Below, in pieces: positions 1 to 5,265 of a stretch of DNA of 5,265 bases. The DNA comes from an uncultured Pirellulaceae bacterium (GTDB lineage: Bacteria; Planctomycetota; Planctomycetia; Pirellulales; Pirellulaceae), in NCBI GenBank assembly GCA_934255105.1, contig CAKQNH010000408.1:1-5265 (forward strand). Reading direction: 5' to 3'. A program made the position numbers and the translations under genes. A model generated the notes under the pieces. That model did no database searches, was not told the origin of the DNA, and saw only the letters and a list, made by a program, of their open reading frames with translations. Within the stretch, counting starts at the first letter, position 1; every line of letters starts with the position of its first letter.

Positions 1-906
1 AATCCAACCACGCGGTACCGTACCGTGCTCGAGCAATTGAGCGAGGACTTGCTGTGCTGTGTGGCTGGGCAGGGCAAAGCTGATGCCGGAATTGCTTGAT
101 ACGGACGTGGCGGTGTTGATTCCGACGACGCTGCCGCGAGCATCCAACAGGGGTCCGCCACTATTGCCTGGATTGATCGATACATCGGTCTGCAGGAAAT
201 CTTGAAAGGGACTGTCGAGCAAAGTGGGGCGATTGGCCGAGCTGATAATGCCCATGCTGACACTCTGATCCAAACCGTACGGGCTGCCAATGGCCCACAC
301 GAAGTTTCCCGATGACATGCGCAGGCTATCCCCCCAGCTCAGGGCTGGCAGATGCAAATCGGCTACGTGCAGCAAAGCCAAGTCGGTCAGCGGATCGTAG
401 CCGGCGACGCGAGCTGAATGTGCCTGGTTGTCAAACCCGCGAATCGCTACCGTCTCCGCGCCGCGAATGACGTGATAGTTAGTCAGCACATATCCCTGAG
501 TATCGACCACGAATCCAGCACCTACCGTCTCCGAAGGCAGACTACCAAAGTAGATCTCCAGGTCATCGCTGGGCGCGGAACGCCCCTTAAGACCGCTTTC
601 AACGCGTACGACTGAACGGGCCGCCTGGGTAGCTAGCCGAGATGAAGCCGCCGAGAGTTCGTCGAGCGTCATACTCCCCAGTGGCAGCGGCATGGAGATG
701 GGGGGTGTTAAGTCCGAGATAGGTTCGCGCGAAGTAGGATGGTCACGCTCTACGAGTTCCGGCGTCAAAGTGCGACTAGACCACATTAGCGAAAGCAGGG
801 AGATAACGATCGACAAGCCGGCCAAAATCTCTGCTCGATTAGGGCGAAACGCTCGCCCAGGCTGGCGAGGGCTGGGAGGCTCAGCAGGCGCGTCCGCTGC
901 ACTCAT
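1..906 (-). CDS. Membrane-anchored HtrA/Deg-family (S1C) trypsin-like serine protease, C-terminus off the window
   Basis: The first 302 codons are present; the reading frame is open to the left edge. Domain order: a Pro/Ala-rich N-terminus (about 1-24), one hydrophobic segment (about 26-42, ILAGLSIVISLLSLMW), a linker to about 100, then the protease domain. All three triad residues are seen: H145 in TNYHVI, D175 in LTDLALLHV and S249 in NPGNSGGPLL. The AIGSPYGL and GISFALP blocks typical of HtrA are also present. The last residues, PRGWI, match the usual entry into the first PDZ domain, so one or more PDZ domains probably follow outside the window. A single uncleaved N-terminal helix with no clear signal cleavage site suggests a DegS-like topology, with the protease domain outside the cytoplasm. 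HtrA proteins degrade or process misfolded and regulatory envelope proteins. The chosen ATG overlaps the stop of the caspase-like gene (ATGA), so translation is probably coupled. The family call is near certain; the substrate is unknown. Confidence 0.95.
   Translation of the reverse strand, partial: MSAADAPAEPPSPRQPGRAFRPNRAEILAGLSIVISLLSLMWSSRTLTPELVERDHPTSREPISDLTPPISMPLPLGSMTLDELSAASSRLATQAARSVVRVESGLKGRSAPSDDLEIYFGSLPSETVGAGFVVDTQGYVLTNYHVIRGAETVAIRGFDNQAHSARVAGYDPLTDLALLHVADLHLPALSWGDSLRMSSGNFVWAIGSPYGLDQSVSMGIISSANRPTLLDSPFQDFLQTDVSINPGNSGGPLLDARGSVVGINTATSVSSNSGISFALPSHTAQQVLAQLLEHGTVPRGWI
903..906 (-). other. ATGA stop/start overlap coupling the caspase-like and HtrA genes
   Basis: Read on the minus strand, the four bases are ATGA: the ATG of the HtrA gene (906-904) shares two bases with the TGA stop of the caspase-like gene (905-903). 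Only a weak purine stretch (GGAAAG) lies just upstream, inside the end of the caspase-like gene. This favours re-initiation by ribosomes finishing the first gene. It implies a single mRNA and fairly fixed relative output of the two proteases. Confidence 0.85.
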
Positions 907-3900
907 GGCGCTTTCCGGTGGGATACGACGTATGCAGGTGAGGTGGATAGGGCAGCCGCCTGTGGACTGCGCCGCACGAGTGGCAATTCAATCACGTCTA
1001 GCAAGTCCTTGGGACCGGCAGTGGGAAACTGAGCTACGCTTCCGACCAGCGATTGGCGAGTTACCTGGCTCCGAACTTGCTGAACCAACTCGCTCCAATC
1101 TAACGCGCCGTTGCGATTAGTATCTTGGAACCCTTGAAGAGTTTCTTGCAGAGCGGCGGTGAACAAACTCGCTTGTGCGCCACGGTATTCGGCAGCCAAC
1201 TGGTTTCCTTCGGAGGCCGTGAGGGTCAGCACCATGTCGCCTTGCAAATTGCGCACGGCTGTTTTGAGATGGTCGCTGGCCAACGGCTGAATCGCTCCGC
1301 TGTGACATGTATCGAGTATGGCGATCTTGCGACACGGGACATCCACCCAGCTCATCAATTCATTGAAACTCAAGCAATCGCGATAGTTTTGGCGGACGAT
1401 GTCGCTGTAGCGTGCGTTGGCCGTAACAAAATAGTATTGATTGGTAGACTGGTCGACCAGCCCATGCCCGGAGACGAACAGTACAATCAGATCATCGGGT
1501 TGAATATTGTCAAGTTGATCGTCCAGCAGGCTTGTAGTGCTCCGCCACACATTGGGCGTGACGCTGGAGTCGGTAAGCGACAGTGGCATAACATCGTAGA
1601 TCGATCTCGCCTGGGCGAGCAGGGTTTGCATGATGGCCTGGGCATTGGTTGCCCCTGAGGTAAGGCTAGGGATTCGGCTATCGCGATACTGGCTGACACC
1701 CGCCGTCAGCAGAAACAATTTCGGTTTGCGTCGGGAATTGGGATCTTGCTGATGGGTTAAGCGCAGCGTGTCGGCCCCCACCAGTTTGTCGCGAGTCGCG
1801 CACAAGACTTGGAGCTGCAGGTCTTTGTCAGATGGCAAGTGCCCCTGCCAACTCAGCTCGATCCGCTGGCTGCCATCTTCGAGCGTTGTGATTCCATCCT
1901 GCTTCATGTGGGTGGCGACGACGCCACTCACAAAAGCTTTGGCACTAGCTAACTGTTGGCCGCTGCCGATGACCACCGCTGCGCGGATCACTGCCTGTGG
2001 CCCTATGAGCACTTGTCCGGCCGCCGGCGACAAAATTTTCACTTGTGGCTGTACGGCGAGGGCATTCTGCAGCACGTCGCCGAAGCGGAGCCGCTGATTG
2101 CCGACCAGTTCGGCGGCCTGCTCGATGCTCCCCGCAGTCAAAAGATGTCGCAGCAAATCTGGACGTTCCAGGACGGCTTGAAAACGGTCAGCGCGGTAGA
2201 AGTCGGGCTCCTTTTCAAGCCCACGGTTGATCTGCCAACCAAACAAACTATTGCCATTGAAGGACGCATCGTAGTAGCCCGAGGGTGTCCAGACGGCCCA
2301 CTCGCGATCGGCGGCAATAACCTGCGACGCAATCTCGCGCCAATGTGCGTACGACTGAAAACCGGGTACCTCGACTCCCGCGCGTTCAAAGATAAAACGC
2401 ACTTGTACATCATAGCGCGGTTGGTTGAGGAAATCTACGATCTCGGCGGGTTGGACCATGGTAGTCCGGCGAAGCGTCCCATCGGCTTGGTGTGTCTCGT
2501 AGGAAATTTCCCGCAGCCGGTCTCCCGCTCGCATCCCTTTGATGAACAGCGGGCTGGTAAAGTAGGGGCGCTCGGCGAGTACCTGGCCGTCGGCGATGGT
2601 GAAGTCAAATCCCCAGTTGGAGCGCGGCGCACTGGATTCTCCTGGCGGCTCAAGCCGCAAGGCATCAATTCCGGTGAGTGGCCAGATGCGGATCGTGCAG
2701 TCCTGGGCACAGCTAATGAGGTATCGCCCATCGGGAGCGCTGTCGAGCGAGAGTACTGGCCCCTCATGTCCCCCAAAGACACGCTTTAATGGACAGGTGT
2801 TTTGCCCACCGGATGGGAGCGCAAAGACCCAGATGTCGTTCTGCCCGCTGAGGCTGACTGCTATGGCCGCCACTTCAGATGTGGAGTCTTTAAGCCAAGC
2901 TACCTTTTGCACACGACTATTGGGCTGGGTCTGATAGTGGGCATCCAATTCGAGTCGACCAATGCGCCGGTTGCCGCGCATGATCCAGTCTTGCGGCTTA
3001 GCGCCAGGAGCATCCATCTGCGATGTGAGCGACCACTCCCCCATGGCAAAATGCTGCGTGGGGTCGCAGGCTGCATTCCAGGCGATATCCGTGGTGTCGA
3101 GCCATTGCATAGATTGTCCATCAAAGGCGGTTTGTTGGCCGTCGATACTAAACTTCCAGCGATAGGGCAATTCTGCGGCAAAGGCGACTTGGCTAGCGAA
3201 TGTAATTTTCTCGCGCGCAGGGATGCTCTCCGGCGGTTGTTCTGGCTGGGTATGCACGACTTCGATGTGCCGACCGTTGCCGATGAGCAGCGTTTGGGCG
3301 TCGCGGGTGAAGCCGATACCATAGATCGCTGCCGGCCGATGTAGCTCGCGCACCAGCGTCGGTACACTCCCAGCGCTGAGCTTCCACAGATGGATGATGC
3401 TCTCAGCGGATTTCACGCTATTGGCGGCTGCGGCTAGAAAACGTCCGTCGCGAGAAAACGCTAGCGATTGGAAGCGAAAGCCTCGAAAGCTGGCTACGGC
3501 CTTCAAGGCGAGTTGTCCCTGGGGATTCCACAGATAGAGGAAGCCCATCTCGTCCCCAGCAGCCACGTACTGATCCTGCGGAGCAATCTCAAGACAAGTC
3601 ACCGTGGCTCCAGAGTTGTCGCGGATTGTCGGTTCGAGCTCAGCGGCCGTGTAACTTTTCCCCTCGCTAGATCGAAAGTGTTCAGCGGCTAGTTGCAATG
3701 CTTGAGCGAACGCTTGTGGACTTTGCGGCGGCGCATTGCGCTGAAGTTGCTTGGTGATTGCGCCACTGTCCATGTCGGTAAAATCGATCGTCCAGGCCGC
3801 TGCATCTGTGGCCGCCACCAAATTGCTGCTGGAGGAGATGGCGACAGGAGCATAATTGAATTTCTGGCTGGCGTCTGGCTTGCGCAGCCAGCGATGTTTC

Positions 3901-4808
3901 CAAGTTCCCTGGTTGGGGTCTTGCTGCCACAGGCTGATGCCATGTTTTTGGTCCATCGAGATCAGCCGTCGAGTTGGAATTTCCGCCACCATTTTCATTT
4001 TCAAAATTGGGGCATGAGGCCCGTTGGCCGCATCGACGAGCGGTGCCAGCCAAGCATCTGTTTTTGTATTGATGTTAACAATCTCTCCCTGTTGTCCGTC
4101 GGCGCCTGCTCCGGCGATCAACAGCTCGTCCCCCTGGCTGACCAGACACAGAATTGTGCCCAGCTCCGCGCGCTGAACTTGCCAACGGTAGACCGCGTGG
4201 TGTTGCCACTCCGCACCCGGCGCTCCTCCCGCCGCGCGGTCCATTCTCTTCCAATGATGGACCACCTTGTCCTCGCCGGCAGTGAATAGATTGTTGCCAG
4301 ACGCATCGAGTTCCAGCGCACGGATCGGAGCCGTATGTTCGGCTTCGACCAACCGCAGCCAAGGGGTGCGATCGCGGCTTGCCGCCAACAGTTGCACTAG
4401 GGAGTCCTGAGCGTCTGGAACGGCCACATCCGAGGGAGATTTGTCTGTAGGGGGCAACTGCGATTCGCTAGGGAGTGGTCCAGCCGCGACGGCTTTGGCC
4501 GCGCCAGGCAATGTGGCCGCGCCAGGTAGCGAGGACTCGCTGGGAAGCGTTGGAACCGCAGCTCGCTCTTGAGCGGTCACACCTTGGGCCAGCTTGTCCG
4601 ATGGCGAGGTGTAATAGTAGGCTGGCAAGGAGGACTCGGAAGGCCGCGTCTGCGCAACAGGTGATTGCGCAACAGGTGATTGCGCAACAGGTGATTGCGC
4701 AGCAGGTGCTTGTGCACAGGCGTTGCCCGGCCAGTGCGCATGAATAATTCCAACCAGGCCAATCAAGCCAATGCTACACGCTATTTGCCGCTTGACCGAT
4801 CGCGTCAT
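903..4808 (-). CDS. Exported WD40-repeat protein with C-terminal caspase-like (C14) peptidase domain
   Basis: A complete 1301-residue protein. Residues 1-32 form a signal peptide (basic MTRSVKRQ, a hydrophobic core, and a likely cut after ACA at 32). Residues 33-135 are a low-complexity Pro/Ser/Ala/Gln linker with QSPVA and PSESSLP repeats. Residues about 150-713 hold WD40-like repeats. The clearest are about 152-187, 399-428, 438-477 and 676-713, the last with GGHEGPVLSLDSAPDGRYL and IRIW. The repeats between them are degenerate, enough for one or two propellers. Residues 733-815 look PDZ-like (GMRAGDRLREI). Residues 836-890 carry the WAVWTPSGYYDAS module, which from memory recurs in bacterial WD40/caspase proteins. 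Residues 919-1017 look like an Ig-type beta domain. Residues 1029-1277 are the caspase-like domain, with H1115 in FVSGHG and C1168 in ILDTCHSG, so it should be active. D1166, two residues before the Cys, suggests cleavage after Arg/Lys, as in metacaspases. An EF-hand-like loop lies at 1229-1240. The signal peptide implies a periplasmic or surface location. The substrate and trigger are unknown. No frameshift is seen. Confidence 0.93.
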   Translation of the reverse strand: MTRSVKRQIACSIGLIGLVGIIHAHWPGNACAQAPAAQSPVAQSPVAQSPVAQTRPSESSLPAYYYTSPSDKLAQGVTAQERAAVPTLPSESSLPGAATLPGAAKAVAAGPLPSESQLPPTDKSPSDVAVPDAQDSLVQLLAASRDRTPWLRLVEAEHTAPIRALELDASGNNLFTAGEDKVVHHWKRMDRAAGGAPGAEWQHHAVYRWQVQRAELGTILCLVSQGDELLIAGAGADGQQGEIVNINTKTDAWLAPLVDAANGPHAPILKMKMVAEIPTRRLISMDQKHGISLWQQDPNQGTWKHRWLRKPDASQKFNYAPVAISSSSNLVAATDAAAWTIDFTDMDSGAITKQLQRNAPPQSPQAFAQALQLAAEHFRSSEGKSYTAAELEPTIRDNSGATVTCLEIAPQDQYVAAGDEMGFLYLWNPQGQLALKAVASFRGFRFQSLAFSRDGRFLAAAANSVKSAESIIHLWKLSAGSVPTLVRELHRPAAIYGIGFTRDAQTLLIGNGRHIEVVHTQPEQPPESIPAREKITFASQVAFAAELPYRWKFSIDGQQTAFDGQSMQWLDTTDIAWNAACDPTQHFAMGEWSLTSQMDAPGAKPQDWIMRGNRRIGRLELDAHYQTQPNSRVQKVAWLKDSTSEVAAIAVSLSGQNDIWVFALPSGGQNTCPLKRVFGGHEGPVLSLDSAPDGRYLISCAQDCTIRIWPLTGIDALRLEPPGESSAPRSNWGFDFTIADGQVLAERPYFTSPLFIKGMRAGDRLREISYETHQADGTLRRTTMVQPAEIVDFLNQPRYDVQVRFIFERAGVEVPGFQSYAHWREIASQVIAADREWAVWTPSGYYDASFNGNSLFGWQINRGLEKEPDFYRADRFQAVLERPDLLRHLLTAGSIEQAAELVGNQRLRFGDVLQNALAVQPQVKILSPAAGQVLIGPQAVIRAAVVIGSGQQLASAKAFVSGVVATHMKQDGITTLEDGSQRIELSWQGHLPSDKDLQLQVLCATRDKLVGADTLRLTHQQDPNSRRKPKLFLLTAGVSQYRDSRIPSLTSGATNAQAIMQTLLAQARSIYDVMPLSLTDSSVTPNVWRSTTSLLDDQLDNIQPDDLIVLFVSGHGLVDQSTNQYYFVTANARYSDIVRQNYRDCLSFNELMSWVDVPCRKIAILDTCHSGAIQPLASDHLKTAVRNLQGDMVLTLTASEGNQLAAEYRGAQASLFTAALQETLQGFQDTNRNGALDWSELVQQVRSQVTRQSLVGSVAQFPTAGPKDLLDVIELPLVRRSPQAAALSTSPAYVVSHRKAP
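4452..4643 (-). repeat. Three spaced PSES(S/Q)LP motifs in the caspase-like protein linker
   Basis: The heptapeptide PSESSLP or PSESQLP occurs at residues 56-62 (bases 4623-4643), 89-95 (4524-4544) and 113-119 (4452-4472). The codons differ between copies: for example the first Ser is TCC, AGC and AGC, and the Leu is TTG, CTA and TTG. The peptide is therefore more conserved than the DNA, unlike the neighbouring 15-base repeat. A smaller LPGAA-T-LPGAA duplication sits at residues 94-104. The role is unknown; a binding, modification or processing site in an exposed linker is possible. Confidence 0.75.
4651..4710. repeat. 15-base tandem repeat, four copies, encoding QSPVA-type pentapeptides
   Basis: The unit TGCGCAACAGGTGAT (plus strand) occurs three times without change (4651-4665, 4666-4680, 4681-4695). 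A fourth copy with two substitutions follows (4696-4710). On the coding strand it gives successive AQSPVAQSPVA units just after the signal peptide, about residues 33-53. Because the unit is a multiple of three, gain or loss of copies changes the linker length but not the frame. The near-perfect DNA identity points to recent slippage expansion. Confidence 0.9.
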
Positions 4809-4813
4809 TGGGA

Positions 4814-4818
4814 CCTCT
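4814..4818 (-). promoter_or_regulatory. Ribosome binding site of the caspase-like gene
   Basis: On the minus strand AGAGG is followed by five bases (TCCCA) and then the ATG at 4808. It matches the anti-Shine-Dalgarno core and supports this start. So does the signal peptide that begins at this Met. Confidence 0.7.
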
Positions 4819-4908
4819 GAGAATGGAAGCCGGTGGAACAGGCTAGTGGCTGTTGTCGAACGGACCTCGCCAGAGTTGCGTTCAGCTACCAGATTTAGTC
4901 AAAGTCAT

Positions 4909-4922
4909 TGAACTGCAGTTCA
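4909..4922. promoter_or_regulatory. Perfect 14-bp palindrome, candidate operator
   Basis: TGAACTGCAGTTCA reads the same on both strands. It lies about 100 bases upstream of the caspase-like start, and is flanked by ATT on the left and, after a two-base offset, AAT on the right, which extends the symmetry loosely. A dimeric regulator site is plausible. No specific regulator can be named. Confidence 0.4.
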
Positions 4923-4927
4923 GCAAT

Positions 4928-4950
4928 TCGCAAAAACAGTCGCAAAACAG
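4928..4950. repeat. Tandem direct repeat of 12 and 11 bases in the control region
   Basis: TCGCAAAAACAG (4928-4939) is followed at once by TCGCAAAACAG (4940-4950), differing by one A. The spacing is close to one helical turn, so a protein bound to both copies would lie on nearly the same DNA face. It sits five bases from the 14-bp palindrome. It could equally be a chance duplication or slippage product. Confidence 0.5.
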
Positions 4951-4992
4951 GCAACTTTTCCAGTAATCGCACGATAATGTGAGTTGTCGGTC

Positions 4993-5056
4993 GTAGCCGA
5001 AATCGCCAGACCTTGGACGCCACTTGGATTGCCTAAAGCCCGGCGACTTCGGCTAC
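4993..5056. repeat. REP/BIME-like inverted repeat: long hairpin with 5'-GTAG at both ends
   Basis: Two 26-base arms (4993-5018 and 5031-5056) flank a 12-base centre. Each arm, read inward, starts GTAGCCGAA and continues with TCGCC; 20 of 26 positions agree and all six differences are transitions. In minus-strand RNA five of the six become G-U pairs, giving 22 unbroken pairs, one A-C mismatch and three more pairs. The right arm alone can fold into a small hairpin (AAGUC-GCCG-GGCUU, plus GCC with GGC) after a GTA foot. An intergenic hairpin with GTAG feet is the hallmark of REP elements, and an inverted pair is a BIME. The repeat label is an inference, since only one copy is in the window. Alternatives are a structured 5' leader of either gene or a MITE remnant. 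Confidence 0.55.
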
Positions 5057-5058
5057 CT

Positions 5059-5086
5059 ATTATCTTTATCTTATCCGCGACAGCAA
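5059..5086 (-). promoter_or_regulatory. Weak candidate promoter for the caspase-like/HtrA unit
   Basis: On the minus strand TTGCTG (5086-5081) is followed after 16 bases by GATAAT (5064-5059), a five-of-six match to the -10 consensus. The -35 match is poor. The -10 lies in a tract of GATAA-type repeats. Transcription would begin near 5052, at the outer edge of the hairpin, giving a leader of about 245 bases. Promoter rules are loose in this kind of organism, so this is tentative. Confidence 0.22.
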
Positions 5087-5163
5087 TTTCTCGCCCAATG
5101 TTAGGGCAGAGCTTTGGATGCTGTTGTGCCGGTTCGCGCAAGGCACATCCGGGCGTTTCACAT

Positions 5164-5167
5164 AGGA
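5164..5167 (+). promoter_or_regulatory. Probable ribosome binding site of the right-hand exported protein
   Basis: AGGA lies eight bases before the ATG at 5176. It is short but well placed, and supports the start chosen from the signal peptide. Confidence 0.5.
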
Positions 5168-5175
5168 ATACGAGC

Positions 5176-5265
5176 ATGCGAGTTCCAAGTTGGGTTAGGG
5201 CCGTCGTTCTTTGTGCGGCCATCGCGTGCGTGGCCGAGTTGCTCCCCGCACAGGCTGACGAACCC
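5176..5265 (+). CDS. N-terminus of an exported protein of unknown function, cut by the right edge
   Basis: Thirty codons are visible, and the frame is open to the edge. The peptide starts MRVPSWVRAVVLCAAIACVA and continues ELLPAQADEP. This is a typical Sec signal peptide: two Arg residues in the n-region, a hydrophobic core of about 12 residues, and a likely cut after AQA at residue 27. The start is chosen because the signal peptide begins there and an AGGA lies 8 bases upstream. No in-frame ATG was noted just upstream of it. It is transcribed away from the caspase-like gene, so the two may share the intergenic control region. Nothing in the visible part identifies a family. It could be an enzyme, a binding protein or a hypothetical secreted protein. 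Confidence 0.72.
   Translation, partial: MRVPSWVRAVVLCAAIACVAELLPAQADEP

Larger units (their letters stand above)
4809..5175. other. Divergent intergenic control region with a palindrome, direct repeats and a hairpin element
   Basis: These 367 bases separate the two divergently read exported genes. From left to right they hold the caspase-like gene ribosome site, a 14-bp palindrome (4909-4922), a tandem direct repeat (4928-4950), a 64-base hairpin (4993-5056), a T/A-rich tract (5057-5076) and about 100 bases with nothing recognisable before the right-hand gene. One minus-strand open frame crosses most of it but has no ribosome site and is not convincing. No tRNA or known riboswitch was recognised. 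Confidence 0.7.

Noticed and set aside
534..540. LPSET in the HtrA protein (residues 123-127) resembling the LPSES motifs of the caspase-like protein
   Set aside because: It lies at the edge of the folded protease domain where HtrA proteins vary; a five-residue match is within chance.
418..615. A 65-codon plus-strand open frame
   Set aside because: It is antisense to the HtrA protease segment containing the catalytic His; shadow of that gene.
1956..2789. A 277-codon plus-strand open frame, and several other plus-strand frames between 692 and 4747
   Set aside because: They lie antisense inside the caspase-like gene, which has clear domains and motifs in its own frame; their peptides show no recognisable fold.
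4651..4710. Tandem repeat as a CRISPR array
   Set aside because: The 15-base copies abut with no spacers and encode in-frame pentapeptides.
4771..4780. Possible lipoprotein signal at Cys11 or Cys31 of the caspase-like protein
   Set aside because: Neither Cys is preceded by a lipobox (QIA and GNA); the ACA-QA site fits an ordinary signal peptidase cut.
4837..4883. Short inverted repeats AACAG/CTGTT (4837-4854) and GAACG/CGTTC (4858-4883) upstream of the caspase-like start
   Set aside because: Stems of only five pairs with loops of 8 and 16 bases; expected by chance and without a T tract.
4993..5056. The long hairpin as an intrinsic terminator
   Set aside because: It lies between two divergent genes, so no gene ends into it. 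The T-rich tract on the plus side is interrupted and follows no visible gene end.
4920..5222. A 100-codon minus-strand open frame across the divergent intergenic region
   Set aside because: It has no ribosome site, overlaps the start of the exported plus-strand gene, and much of it is the hairpin element; the composition is unlike a real protein.

Overview
The window reads as bacterial chromosome from a planctomycete-like organism, possibly of the Pirellulaceae type. This rests on gene style: a very large exported WD40/caspase-like (C14) protein, moderate GC, weak Shine-Dalgarno sites, and a hairpin repeat in a long intergenic gap. No rRNA or other lineage marker is present, so the assignment is an inference.

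Layout. (1) Positions 906 to 1, minus strand: the first 302 codons of a membrane-anchored HtrA/Deg-type serine protease, cut by the window edge at the start of its PDZ domain. (2) Positions 4808 to 903, minus strand: a complete 1301-residue exported protein. Its order is signal peptide, repetitive Pro/Ser/Ala linker, degenerate WD40 repeats, a PDZ-like segment, a conserved linker module, an Ig-like beta segment, and a C-terminal caspase-like peptidase. The His/Cys dyad (H1115, C1168) is intact and an EF-hand-like loop lies near the end of the peptidase. Its TGA stop overlaps the ATG of the HtrA gene (ATGA), so the two proteases form one translationally coupled unit. (3) Positions 4809 to 5175: a 367-base divergent intergenic region. 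It holds a 14-bp perfect palindrome, a tandem 12/11-base direct repeat, and a 64-base hairpin with 5'-GTAG at both ends that resembles an inverted pair of REP elements. (4) Positions 5176 to the right edge, plus strand: the first 30 codons of a divergently transcribed protein with a signal peptide.

The most interesting theme is two proteases of different clans, both predicted to act outside the cytoplasm and made from one coupled mRNA. The caspase-like protein carries a WD40 sensor or scaffold, a possible PDZ fold and a possible calcium site. The HtrA protein is tethered to the membrane with its protease domain outside. A proteolytic relay or an envelope-stress/cell-fate module is a reasonable hypothesis, but the sequence does not show it.
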